DNA of 64,000 nucleotides from Pseudomonas viridiflava (GTDB lineage: Bacteria > Pseudomonadota > Gammaproteobacteria > Pseudomonadales > Pseudomonadaceae), in contig NZ_UTIQ01000241.1 in the NCBI RefSeq assembly GCF_900582625.1, positions 434,001 through 498,000 of the forward strand, in the 5' to 3' direction. Shown here one piece after another: positions 45,505 through 54,151 of the stretch. Each line of letters opens with the position of its first letter. Position 1 is the stretch's first letter. The notes below the pieces were generated by a model. That model saw only the letters and a list, made by a program, of their open reading frames with translations. It was not told the DNA's origin and did no database searches. Made by a program: the position numbers and the translations under genes.

Positions 45505-45906
45505 ATGAAATGTCCCGTTTGTGGTGCTGCGCACCTTGTGCGTGACACGCGTGACCTGCCGTATACCTACAAAGGTGAAACCACCGTTATTACCGGCGTC
45601 ACTGGTGACTTTTGTCCGGCGTGCAACGAGTCGGTGCTCGACCTCAACGAGTCGGATCGCGTGATGAGCGCGATGCGTACGTTCTCCAGACAGATCAACG
45701 CGACGATCGTCGACCCAACGTTCATCGCCCAAGTCCGGAAAAAACTCGCCCTGGACCAACGCGAAGCCGCAGAGATTTTCGGCGGCGGTGTAAATGCATT
45801 CTCCCGCTACGAAACCGGCAAAACCAAACCGCCGCTGGCGCTGGTGAAATTGTTCCGGCTGCTGGACTCGCACCCCGAACTGCTCAACGAAATTCGAACG
45901 GCTTAG
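45505..45906 (+). CDS. mqsA: Antitoxin MqsA
   Basis: The product has 133 residues from the ATG at 45505, eight bases after AAGGAG; an ATG at 45499 overlapping the mqsR stop is only two bases from it and less likely. The N-terminal zinc cysteines (MKCPVC and FCPACNE) and the C-terminal HTH with EIFGGGVNAFSRYETGK (DNA-contact Asn and Arg) match MqsA. It binds MqsR and represses the operon. Its stop codon overlaps the stop of the convergent AraC gene. Confidence 0.93.
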   Translation: MKCPVCGAAHLVRDTRDLPYTYKGETTVITGVTGDFCPACNESVLDLNESDRVMSAMRTFSRQINATIVDPTFIAQVRKKLALDQREAAEIFGGGVNAFSRYETGKTKPPLALVKLFRLLDSHPELLNEIRTA

Positions 45907-46922
45907 CCTTCCCCCCGATAATCACTCGGCAATTTCCCCGTCCACTTCTTAAACGCCCGACGAAAATTCGACGCATCGCTAAACCCCAGCAGGTACGCAA
46001 TTTCATACAGCGGCAACTGCGTGGTGCTGAGGTATTGCAGGGCCAGGCGTTTGCGTACGTCGTCGAGCACTTGCTGATAACTCGTGCCCATCGCCGACAA
46101 ATGCCGGCGCAGGCTGCGGCCGCTGGTGTGCAGGGCTTTTGCGGCGCTGCCGAGGTCGGGAAAGTCGCCCGGACGTGCCAGCAGCAAGCGGCGCACGCGG
46201 GTGAGCAAGGCGTCTTGAACATCGAGTGTGGCGAGCAGCGCTTCGCACTGTTGCTCACACATGTGCACAGTCGCCGGGTTGGCCAGGGCCATGGGGCGTT
46301 CTAGGTAATGTTGCGGGATGCTGATGCGGTGATAGGCCTGGTCGAACTGCACGCGCACGCCAAACACTTCTGAGTAACGCGCGGCATGCTGCGGCGCCGG
46401 GTAGGCGAAACCCACCTCGATACCGTGCATTTTTTCCCCAAGCAAAAACTGCGCAATGCTGTGCAAGCTGCATAGCAAACCTTCGGCGGCGAAGCGACTG
46501 AGTGCGCCGAGCGGCATTGCTTCGCTGGCGCGCAGTTCCACACGTTCAAACGCTTCTACCCGTTCCAGCTCATAGGCCAGGCCCAGTACGCGGTAGTACT
46601 TGAGCGCGAACTGAATGGCTTTATCCAACGTGGCGCTAGACAGCACGGCGTAGCCGAGAATCCCGTGGGTCGACACGTTCAGGCGCTGCCCCAGCAGCAA
46701 GCCCAACGCCGGTTCTTTGCATAGCGTGAGCGCAGCGCTGGCGAGCAGGTTGAAGTCGATAAACGATAGGCGCCCGTTGGGCGATTCGAGCAATTGCGGC
46801 TTTATTCGGGCGGCGCGCAGCAGGTCATCACCCGGCACGCCCAGCTCGGCACACAAGTCAATCAAAGCGCTGGCATAGGCAATGGGCACCAGCTCGGCAG
46901 CAAAATTCATGGACTGCTTCAT
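45903..46922 (-). CDS. AraC-family transcriptional regulator
   Basis: The product has 339 residues. It has an N-terminal ligand-binding domain of the PF12625 (Arabinose_bd) type and a C-terminal double HTH (SAAKALHTSGRSLRRHL, then YEIAYLLGFSDASNFRRAFK). It is divergent from the metal-dependent hydrolase gene across 291 bp containing a tandem GTTACCCCA repeat, and probably regulates it. Its terminal TAA overlaps the mqsA TAG, so the two genes converge with interlocked stops. The ATG four codons downstream is an alternative start. Confidence 0.9.
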   Translation of the reverse strand: MKQSMNFAAELVPIAYASALIDLCAELGVPGDDLLRAARIKPQLLESPNGRLSFIDFNLLASAALTLCKEPALGLLLGQRLNVSTHGILGYAVLSSATLDKAIQFALKYYRVLGLAYELERVEAFERVELRASEAMPLGALSRFAAEGLLCSLHSIAQFLLGEKMHGIEVGFAYPAPQHAARYSEVFGVRVQFDQAYHRISIPQHYLERPMALANPATVHMCEQQCEALLATLDVQDALLTRVRRLLLARPGDFPDLGSAAKALHTSGRSLRRHLSAMGTSYQQVLDDVRKRLALQYLSTTQLPLYEIAYLLGFSDASNFRRAFKKWTGKLPSDYRGEG

Positions 46923-47077
46923 CGTGGCTAAACTTCTTCCTTATTGTTCTTTTTAGCGTCGGGCCGGTGGCCAGAAATGACGCGCAACGCAGGAATACTC
47001 AGGCGTACCTAGGTGTCACACCACTCCTAAAGGATTGGAAATCGGCGCCAGCGAGCAAATGCCTACGCGCGTTTGCT

Positions 47078-47095
47078 GTTACCCCAGTTACCCCA
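47078..47095. promoter_or_regulatory. Tandem direct repeat GTTACCCCA x2 in divergent promoter region
   Basis: Two perfect adjacent 9-bp copies between the AraC gene and the metal-dependent hydrolase gene. AraC-type regulators often bind direct repeats, but usually spaced near 21 bp, so this is only a candidate operator. Confidence 0.4.
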
Positions 47096-47213
47096 CGGTG
47101 ACACGCCAACTGGCCATATATGACCGCCACATTGGCAGCTATCAACCTTTGCGAGGTTGCAAGCCGCGGCCATAGTGCCAACCATGGTTAAGCAACGACT
47201 CAGGGAGTCAGCA

Positions 47214-48050
47214 ATGGTCAGCACCACGCCCGAAGGCTTGCAAATTCGCCCCCGTCACCTGGATTTCGACCTGCCGAATCCACTGCCTCGGCATTGGCAC
47301 GGCGGCGATGCATTCAAGACCCACTTGTTCGACGCCATGTCGGTGTTGTTCCCCGATGGCGAGCGCTTCTTTATCGATTCGGTGCGTCACTACCGCGACC
47401 AGATCGCCGACCCGGTATTGAAGGAACAGATTCGAGGCTTTATCGGCCAGGAAGGTCACCACAGCCGCGAGCACTTGGAATACAGCAACCGCCTTCGCGA
47501 CCTGGGCTACAACATCACGCGAATAGAGAAACGCGCCCAAGCCCGAATCCGCTATACGCAGAAAAAATTCTCACCGCAGCGCCAGCTGGCTGCGACCGCC
47601 GCGCTGGAGCACATCACCGCGATCATGGCCGACGGTTTGCTGCGAGAGCCGCGCCATTTGCAAGGCGCGCACCCGGAGCTGATTCGTCTTTGGCGCTGGC
47701 ACGCGCTGGAAGAAACCGAGCACAAAGCAGTCGCCTTCGATGTCTACAACCAAGTGTGCGGCAGCCGCAAATTGCTGCGGCGGGCGATGATGATGGGCAC
47801 GTTCTTTTTCGTGTTCGACACGTTCCGAGGCATGACCCACATGCTCAAGCAAGACGGCTTGCTGTGGAACTGGCGTGTGTGGCGCGACGGCATCCAGTGG
47901 ATGTGGGGCAAAAACGGCGTGTTCCGGCCGTTGATCAAAACCTACCTCGATTTCTTTAAAGATGGCTTCCATCCGTGGCAGCACAACAACATTGATCTGC
48001 TGCACAGCACGCGCGATGAGTTTGATGTGCCGGTGGCGCAGACGGCTTGA
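47214..48050 (+). CDS. Predicted metal-dependent hydrolase (PF10118)
   Basis: The product has 278 residues of the PF10118 family: ERFFIDSVRHYRDQI, QEGHHSREHLEYSNRL and WHALEETEHKAVAFDVY give histidines and glutamates able to bind two metals. Family members are distant ferritin-like hydrolases of unknown substrate, often next to AraC regulators and alpha/beta hydrolases in fatty-acid or lipid gene sets. GGGAG precedes the ATG. A hairpin follows its stop. Confidence 0.84.
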   Translation: MVSTTPEGLQIRPRHLDFDLPNPLPRHWHGGDAFKTHLFDAMSVLFPDGERFFIDSVRHYRDQIADPVLKEQIRGFIGQEGHHSREHLEYSNRLRDLGYNITRIEKRAQARIRYTQKKFSPQRQLAATAALEHITAIMADGLLREPRHLQGAHPELIRLWRWHALEETEHKAVAFDVYNQVCGSRKLLRRAMMMGTFFFVFDTFRGMTHMLKQDGLLWNWRVWRDGIQWMWGKNGVFRPLIKTYLDFFKDGFHPWQHNNIDLLHSTRDEFDVPVAQTA

Positions 48051-48070
48051 GTAGTTTGAAGTTGATACCC

Positions 48071-48106
48071 GAAGGGGCCCTTGCTGGCCCCCTTTATTTT
48101 TGGCGG
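48071..48106 (+). terminator. Probable terminator of the metal-dependent hydrolase gene
   Basis: AAGGGGCCC / GGCCCCCTT with one mismatch, TTGCT loop, then TATTTTT. Confidence 0.6.
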
Positions 48107-48131
48107 CTTCATGAGCTTGGCGTCGCCTGCT

Positions 48132-48246
48132 GCCCTCACCCCAACCCTCTCCCGTAAACGGGAGAGGGAGCTTGATCGGTGTTTGTCACCGCAACGAAGT
48201 TTGGCTCCCCTCGCCCGTTTACGGGAGAGGGGCTGGGGGTGAGGGC
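48132..48246. repeat. Inverted-repeat element, second copy
   Basis: CCCTCACCCCAACCCTCTCC ... GGGGCTGGGGGTGAGGG; same element as at 8364-8477. It sits between convergent genes. Confidence 0.8.
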
Positions 48247-48271
48247 AACCTGCAAACGACGATAGCCCCGC

Positions 48272-49213
48272 TCACCCCTGCAAAAACCGCAACGCATCCG
48301 CCGCGCTCTGCTCCGGAATTTCTTCCATCGGAATATGCCCCACGCCGGGATAGGTTTTCACCTGAATACCCGGCAAATCGCGCTGCCACAGCGGCACATG
48401 TTTCGGCGAAATCCAGCGGTCACGGTCGCCCCACATCAGCAGCGTTGGCGTGGTGATCTGTGCCACGCGCGCCGGAGTGCCGTGCAGTTCTTCGCGGTTC
48501 ACGTTCAGCAGCACGCGGAAGATATCCATCATTGCCCGACGGTTGCCTGGGCGGCGGCTGAGGTCGTAGTAACGATCGACCACGCCGGGCTTGATGCGCC
48601 CAGGTTCCCCGTACACTTCCTTGATGCCCTGGGCAATCAGCGCGCGCGGCATCCACATCGGCATGGCCCAGGTGGCACCGGGCAAAGCGGCGGCGGCGAT
48701 CATCAGCGGCACTTTGCGCATGTGGTAGCCGGCCGGGTCGATCAGTATCAATTTCTCCACCCGTTGCGGCTGCGCCAGGGCGAAGTTCCAGGCGATGTAG
48801 CCGCCCAGTGAGTTGCCAGCAATCACCGCTTTGTTCACGCCCAAGTGGTCGAGCAGCAAACCGAACACCTTCACCATGCGCTCAGCGTTGTACTGGCCGT
48901 CACGCGCAGGGCCGGTTAGACCGAAGCCGGGCACGTCAAACCGAATGATGCGGTACTGATCGGCGAAAGCGCTGATCCAACCGTCCCAGGTATGCAGCGA
49001 CGCAACCACGCCGTGAATCAGCACCAGCGCCGGTTTATCGCGCGTGCCTTCGTCGCGGTAGTGAACATTGAAGCCATCCAGCTCCACGAATCTGGAGCCG
49101 CTGTCGGCATTGGCGTAACGCGCTTTCAAACGGTCCAGCGGCAAGGCGCCAAAGCCCAAACGGGCGAAACCCACCGCCAACGGCGGCGAAAGAGTCAGGC
49201 TGGAAGCAGACAT
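48272..49213 (-). CDS. Alpha/beta hydrolase (serine nucleophile)
   Basis: The product has 313 residues. HGVVASLHTW is the oxyanion segment, Ser135 sits in GNSLGG, and the acid/base are likely in GDRDRWI and VGHIPMEEIP. It follows its putative TetR regulator by 69 bp on the same strand, so the two are probably one unit. The class covers esterases, lipases and C-C hydrolases; the substrate is not readable. Confidence 0.87.
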   Translation of the reverse strand: MSASSLTLSPPLAVGFARLGFGALPLDRLKARYANADSGSRFVELDGFNVHYRDEGTRDKPALVLIHGVVASLHTWDGWISAFADQYRIIRFDVPGFGLTGPARDGQYNAERMVKVFGLLLDHLGVNKAVIAGNSLGGYIAWNFALAQPQRVEKLILIDPAGYHMRKVPLMIAAAALPGATWAMPMWMPRALIAQGIKEVYGEPGRIKPGVVDRYYDLSRRPGNRRAMMDIFRVLLNVNREELHGTPARVAQITTPTLLMWGDRDRWISPKHVPLWQRDLPGIQVKTYPGVGHIPMEEIPEQSAADALRFLQG

Positions 49214-49282
49214 GCGAAGACCTCGACAATCTTGTTATAGGTCGTCGCATCAAAGCATGGCCGTTTGCGCCTGGCGCCCAAC

Positions 49283-49957
49283 CTAGGTTGTGACGGGGCA
49301 CAGCGCGGCGATCAACAGGTCGCCCAGCACCGTCTTTGCGTGTTCGATTTCTACCCGCGTGGCCGAGCGGCCGAGCAATTCCAGAGAGCTGGTTTCCAGC
49401 GCCCAGATCAGCGCGCGGTAGGTCAGCGGATCGCGACGATTGCCGTCGTGCTCCAGGCGCTCGACCAACAAAGCGGTCATTTCCACGTGGGCGCGCTGCC
49501 GATGACGGGCCAGAGGCGAGTCTGCTCGCAGCGCCTCTTCTTGCATCAGGCGAATGATCGGCCCCACGGCCGAGTGGTAGTCGAAGAAACAACCGACCAT
49601 ATTGCGCAGCCAATCTTGCGGGCTGCCGGCGCCTTGTTGCATGTCGCGAAAGCGCGCCAACAGCAGCACCACGGCGGTTTGATAAATGCCCTCGAGCACA
49701 TCCATTTTGTTGTCGAAGTATTTGTAGAAGGTCCGGCGCGACACGTTCGCCGCTGCGAGCAGGTCGTTCACGGTGGTCTCGCTCAAGCCTTTATGCGCGA
49801 ACACCGGAATAGCCGTGAGCTGGATGTTGATGCGCTGCAAGTGCCCAACCAGCGGCCCGTCTGCCACTTCACCTTGTTGGCGTGCCACAGCGCCGTAGCC
49901 GCCGAGGTCTTCGAACACCGCCAACACGGCGCCTTGCACGGCCTTTTCCGCTTCCAT
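49283..49957 (-). CDS. TetR-family regulator with N-terminal extension
   Basis: The product has 224 residues from ATG 49957 after AGGAG. The HTH (GLSETTVNDLLAAANVSRRTFYKYF) begins only at about residue 57, because an extra ~40 residues precede the usual TetR start. The C-terminal ligand domain has no assignable specificity. It is upstream of the alpha/beta hydrolase gene on the same strand and probably controls it. An ATG seven codons earlier is possible. Confidence 0.84.
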   Translation of the reverse strand: MEAEKAVQGAVLAVFEDLGGYGAVARQQGEVADGPLVGHLQRINIQLTAIPVFAHKGLSETTVNDLLAAANVSRRTFYKYFDNKMDVLEGIYQTAVVLLLARFRDMQQGAGSPQDWLRNMVGCFFDYHSAVGPIIRLMQEEALRADSPLARHRQRAHVEMTALLVERLEHDGNRRDPLTYRALIWALETSSLELLGRSATRVEIEHAKTVLGDLLIAALCPVTT

Positions 49958-50060
49958 CGCACGTTCTCCTAAAACCAACCCTCAGCCCGGTGACGGCGCC
50001 AAGCGGGCTGGGTACTCTTGCACCCATTCTTATAAGAACCGCTGCCGGAACGCCCTTGCC

Positions 50061-50903
50061 ATGAAGCTATCACGCCGCCTGTTCTGGCCGCTGGCCATCC
50101 TTTTGCTGGTTATCGCGCGCGCGGTACCGGCTGCGGAATTGTTTTATCTCGGCGAGAAAATTCCTGACATTCAGAAACCGTGGAGCAGCCGCGACTATCA
50201 CCAACTGGTCGAAGCGCTGCAAAAACTCGACAGCAGCCAAGCGAACGCCCTGCCCCGGCGCAGCGGCGAGTTCACCGGGCCGATCTACCAGCGCATGGTC
50301 AGCGAAGAAAACTTCCGCTCGCAGCTGAACATTTACGCGCCGCTGGAGCTGCGTCAGAACGAGGCGCGCGAGCTGCTGTTCCAGCTAAAAGAATTGATGC
50401 GGCTGTACTTTGATTTCCACGCTGTGCAGCAGCCCTACGGCGCAGAGGCGCTGGGTTTGATGACGTATTCGCTGCGCCAGCAAGCGGTGCTGTTCACCCT
50501 GACCACTGAATTTTGGATGACCCTGTCGCAGCCCGAGCAAAGCAACCCGGTGCGCCTGCAAGGGCTGCAAGACACCAAAGAGGCCGCTGCCATGCTCACC
50601 TCCAGCGCCCTCGATTACCTGGGTCTGACCAAGCAATTCGGCCGCGAAGATTTGGCCTTGTATGCCGCCGAGATCAGCAAACAACTGCCCGAGCTGTTCG
50701 TGCACCTCAACGCCCAGGTGCGACCGCAACTGCTGGCGCGCATTGACGAGTTGGCGCAAAAGCATCCCTACAGCGAAGTGCGCAACAGCATGAACGACCT
50801 GCTGCCGGTGCTAGTGGCGATTCAATTGGATGTGGAAAATCAGCTGGCGATGCCGGCGCCGCAGAAGCCGGCGGCGAAGAAGCTCGATCTGACGGCGCCG
50901 TGA
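50061..50903 (+). CDS. Secreted protein of unknown function
   Basis: The product has 280 residues. A signal peptide (MKLSRRLFWPLAILLLVIARAVPAA) precedes a helical, glutamine- and leucine-rich body without a domain I recognise. Periodic segments such as LRQNEARELLFQLKELM look like coiled or TPR-like helices. It is a lone plus-strand gene between the TetR gene (divergent) and the LuxR regulator (convergent). Periplasmic, function unknown. Confidence 0.72.
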   Translation: MKLSRRLFWPLAILLLVIARAVPAAELFYLGEKIPDIQKPWSSRDYHQLVEALQKLDSSQANALPRRSGEFTGPIYQRMVSEENFRSQLNIYAPLELRQNEARELLFQLKELMRLYFDFHAVQQPYGAEALGLMTYSLRQQAVLFTLTTEFWMTLSQPEQSNPVRLQGLQDTKEAAAMLTSSALDYLGLTKQFGREDLALYAAEISKQLPELFVHLNAQVRPQLLARIDELAQKHPYSEVRNSMNDLLPVLVAIQLDVENQLAMPAPQKPAAKKLDLTAP

Positions 50904-50921
50904 TCATCTGGGTCTAAAAAA

Positions 50922-50981
50922 CTCGAGGCTAAAGCCTCTCCTACAGGTCCGCGCAGGTTGTGGGAGCGGCTTCAGCCGCGA
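50922..50981. repeat. Paired REP-like element with diverged halves
   Basis: The left half is CTCGAGGCTAAAGCCTCTCC and the right half GGAGCGGCTTCAGCCGCGAG. The two halves belong to different sequence variants (AGGCT vs CGGCT), so the pair is a mixed doublet. Confidence 0.75.
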
Positions 50982-51003
50982 GCTGTTGATCAGGTCGAAG
51001 CAC

Positions 51004-53751
51004 TTAGCGCAACACACCAATCGCCTTGGCCCGCGCCACCGCTTGCGTGCGCCGCTCGACGCCAAGCTTGCTGTTGATATGCCGCGCGTGGGTTTTTACG
51101 GTGTGCAGTGAGATAAACAGCTGCTCGCTGATCTCCTGATTGGAGCAACCTTTGGCGATCAGCTTTAGCACCGACAGCTCACGACTGCTCAGCGCTTCGG
51201 TCTGCACGCTGTTATCGATGGCTTCAAACACCTCGCCCTCTTCTACCGCCGGCAACAAACCAAGCAGCCGCTCGCGCAGCGGGCAACCGGGGCGGGGCAG
51301 TAGTTGTTCACGCAGCCACTGGGGGTGTTTGCTGAGCAGTTCGTTAAACGGCAGCAGCCCGCCGCCAATCGCCGACTCCATGCTGCTGAACAGTTGCTGC
51401 TGGGCTTCGCGCTCGCGCCCTTGGTCAAGCAACAGCAGGGTCAGTTGAACCTGGGCAAAGCCGCCCATGAGCTGACCGCCCACGCCTTGCGCTCGTGCAA
51501 TCAACGAGCGCAGCCGCCGCTCGGCATCGGCCGTGCGTCCTTGCAAGCGTTCCAACACCGCCTGCTGCATTTCGATGTGCAGCGGCAGTTGCGGGTTGTA
51601 TTCCGGCGCAGCGGCGGCCTGCTCGCCGCTGTAGGTGGTGGCCAGGCGATACAGCCAGTCGCTGGCCAATTCAGTCTGGCCGCGCATCAGCCACAACTCG
51701 CACTTCACCACGGTAATCATGGCCAAGTAGTAAATCGCCGGCACGTCCCAGATATGCATCAAGCGCTCGGCTTCGGCGAGCTGGGCGAACGCTTCGTTCA
51801 AGCGGCCGCTGCGGCCCTCGATGGTGGCGAGCACGCAATGGCCGATCAGCACGCTCGTGTCGCGGCACGCGCGGGCCTCGCTGAGGCCGGCCAACAACCG
51901 CGCGCGCCCGGCTTCAGGGTCGAGGCGCAAGGTGAGCAGGTAACCCTCATACAAGGTCAGGCGCGCGCGTACCGCATACAGACGCTGCGACGAAAGCCCG
52001 CGCAAACAATCCAGGCCGTGGCGCACCTCTTCCTGGGCGCGCAACACTTCGCCACGGGCTTGCAGCACACGGGCGCGGTCGTAATAAGCCAGTGCTTCGA
52101 ACAGCGGATTGCCGTAGCGCTGCGCCAGCTCTAATGCATCGCGGTTCAAGCCACGGGCGCGCCACAAGTCGTTGCGGGTGATGGCCAAGTTGGCCAGGGT
52201 CGACAGGCACATCAGGCGCTGGCCGCAACGCTCCTGCGGCAACGCCGACAAGGCCTCGCTGCAATACGCTTCGGCCAGCGCGCTGTCGCCACGACCGCGA
52301 GCAATCACGCCGCTAAGCGCCAGCCACTGGCCGATCATGGACCGTTGCGCGCGGGCGTTGGCCGCTGGCAAGAAACGCGACAACTGGCTGGCCAAGTCTT
52401 CAGCCGCATCGAGCTGACAGGCCAGCGCCAACGCCCAGGCGTACAACACAATCAGCCGCGGCGAACTGCCGAGCAGGCTTTCGGGCAAGTCCATTTTCCA
52501 GCGCAGCAACATCGCCACGTTCTGTTCACCGAGCAACTGCTCCTCGGACAAATTTTGCACAAGACTGGCGGCCACATCCGGCTGCCCGGCCCGCAGCGCC
52601 TGCTCGATGGCCTCGTCCAGCAAGCCTTGCCCGCTGAACCAGCGACACGCGCGCAAGTGCAGCTTCGCTGCTGGCTGGCTCATGGAAACCGGCAAGCGCG
52701 CGCGCAGCAAATCGGAAAATAAGTGGTGATAGCGAAACCAACGACCGTGCTCATCCAGCGGCACCAGGAACACCTGATGCGCTTGCAGGTGTTGAAGAAT
52801 GGTGGCGCTGTCATGGCTGTCGCGCACCGCGTCGCACAGTTCAACGCAAAAGCGCTCAAGGAACGCGGTTTCGTAGAGAAATTCCTGCACGTCGGCGCCC
52901 TGGCTTTCGATCACTTCTTCGAGCAAGTAATCACGAATCAGGCCATCGGCACCGTCCAGCGAGTGGCCCCAATTCTGCGTATCGCCGCCTTCGCTGGCGG
53001 CCAACATCCACAAACGCAGCCCCGCCACCCAGCCTTCGCTGCGCTGCAACAGGTTATCCAGCGCCTCGCCTTGCAGATTCACGCCCTGGCTTTCCAGCAG
53101 TTGGCTAGACTCGCCGAGCGTCAGGCGCAGGTCCTGCTCTTGCAGTTCCAGCAATTGGCGCGACAAGCGCAAGCGGGCTAGATGCCAATTCGGACGCTGG
53201 CGGCTGGTGACCAACAGCAGCATTCCGGCAGGCAAATGGTTGAGGAAAAATTGCAGGCAACGGTCCAGCACCGGGCCTTGGGCCAGGTGGTAATCGTCGA
53301 GTACCAATAAAAGCGGATTGGCCGGGTCGAGGCGCTTGGTCAGGTCGTCGAGCAGGCCGTCGAGCCACTCTTCAAAAGCGAACGGCTGATGGCGCTGGCG
53401 CAACTTGAGCAGCCCCAGCGCCTCCTCGCCCAAACCGGGAAAGCAGCGCTGCAGCCCAAGTACCAAGCGCTCCAGAAAGCGGCCGGGGTCGCTGTCCATC
53501 TGGCTGAGGCCCAGCCACAAGGTTTGCCATCGGCTGGGCAGACGCTCACAGAACTCAATGGCCAACGAGCTTTTGCCAAACCCCGCCGGCGCCGTCAGCA
53601 GCAGCAAACGGCCCGACAAACCGCTGATCAGGCGCTCACACAAACGGGGACGGGTGATATAGCCAGCCGGAAGCGGCGGACGAAAGAACCGCCCTTCTCC
53701 ACCAGCGATGGTAGGAAAAGCTAAACCTTGGGAACTGGAAAGATCGGTCAT
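51004..53751 (-). CDS. MalT-like LuxR-family ATP-dependent regulator (complete, module B)
   Basis: The product has 915 residues. The P-loop APAGFGKS is at 54-61 and Walker B in LLLVLDDYHLAQG. RSEGWVAGLRLWML is the motif conserved in its truncated paralogue at 1-1146. There is a long helical TPR-like middle, and the C-terminal LuxR HTH contains SSRELSVLKLIAKGCSNQEI and HTVKTHARHINSKLGV. It is probably activated by a ligand plus ATP and then binds DNA through the HTH. It follows the DUF1329 gene on the same strand after a terminator, a REP element and a second palindromic repeat. Confidence 0.92.
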   Translation of the reverse strand: MTDLSSSQGLAFPTIAGGEGRFFRPPLPAGYITRPRLCERLISGLSGRLLLLTAPAGFGKSSLAIEFCERLPSRWQTLWLGLSQMDSDPGRFLERLVLGLQRCFPGLGEEALGLLKLRQRHQPFAFEEWLDGLLDDLTKRLDPANPLLLVLDDYHLAQGPVLDRCLQFFLNHLPAGMLLLVTSRQRPNWHLARLRLSRQLLELQEQDLRLTLGESSQLLESQGVNLQGEALDNLLQRSEGWVAGLRLWMLAASEGGDTQNWGHSLDGADGLIRDYLLEEVIESQGADVQEFLYETAFLERFCVELCDAVRDSHDSATILQHLQAHQVFLVPLDEHGRWFRYHHLFSDLLRARLPVSMSQPAAKLHLRACRWFSGQGLLDEAIEQALRAGQPDVAASLVQNLSEEQLLGEQNVAMLLRWKMDLPESLLGSSPRLIVLYAWALALACQLDAAEDLASQLSRFLPAANARAQRSMIGQWLALSGVIARGRGDSALAEAYCSEALSALPQERCGQRLMCLSTLANLAITRNDLWRARGLNRDALELAQRYGNPLFEALAYYDRARVLQARGEVLRAQEEVRHGLDCLRGLSSQRLYAVRARLTLYEGYLLTLRLDPEAGRARLLAGLSEARACRDTSVLIGHCVLATIEGRSGRLNEAFAQLAEAERLMHIWDVPAIYYLAMITVVKCELWLMRGQTELASDWLYRLATTYSGEQAAAAPEYNPQLPLHIEMQQAVLERLQGRTADAERRLRSLIARAQGVGGQLMGGFAQVQLTLLLLDQGREREAQQQLFSSMESAIGGGLLPFNELLSKHPQWLREQLLPRPGCPLRERLLGLLPAVEEGEVFEAIDNSVQTEALSSRELSVLKLIAKGCSNQEISEQLFISLHTVKTHARHINSKLGVERRTQAVARAKAIGVLR

Positions 53752-53892
53752 CGGCGGTTTCTTGTTATGGGGCCTGTAGACGTCATGGCGGGCAATGCAT
53801 CGGCGCTTTGCAGCCTAGCCCCTTGAGGCGGGCTTTTGAAGTATTTGCCGGTGAACTTGCACGAAAATGCTAAAAAAGCTGTAGATCAAACG

Positions 53893-53955
53893 CATCGAGG
53901 CTAAAGCCTCTCCTACAAAAACTCGGTCCCTGTAGGAGAGGCTTTAGCCTCGATG
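53893..53955. repeat. Paired REP-like hairpin element (AGGCT variant)
   Basis: ATCGAGGCTAAAGCCTCTCC and its inverse, the AGGCT variant, between the LuxR and DUF1329 genes. Confidence 0.83.
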
Positions 53956-54003
53956 CTTTTGCTTTTCGACCGCGACGAAAATCGAGATCGAGCGAGCTAA
54001 GGC

Positions 54004-54084
54004 GAGGCAAGGCGCCCCGCAGCTTTAGAGCGGAGCGTACTGCAGTACGTGAGCATCTAAAGCGAGGACGCAACGCAGCATCGC
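54004..54084. repeat. Dispersed palindromic repeat, copy 2
   Basis: AGGCAAGGCGCCCCG, GCGTACTGCAGTACGTGAGC, GCGAGGACGCAACGCAGC; the same element as 31253-31331 with a few substitutions. Near the DUF1329 terminator. Confidence 0.8.
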
Positions 54085-54106
54085 CTTAGCGCAGCCGATC
54101 GACAGG

Positions 54107-54140
54107 CATAAAAAAACCGGCCAGGAGGCCGGTTCTTTTA
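54107..54140 (-). terminator. Terminator of the DUF1329 gene B
   Basis: On the minus strand GAACCGGCC / GGCCGGTTT with a short loop, followed by a T run. Confidence 0.82.
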
Positions 54141-54151
54141 TGGCGCTACGC

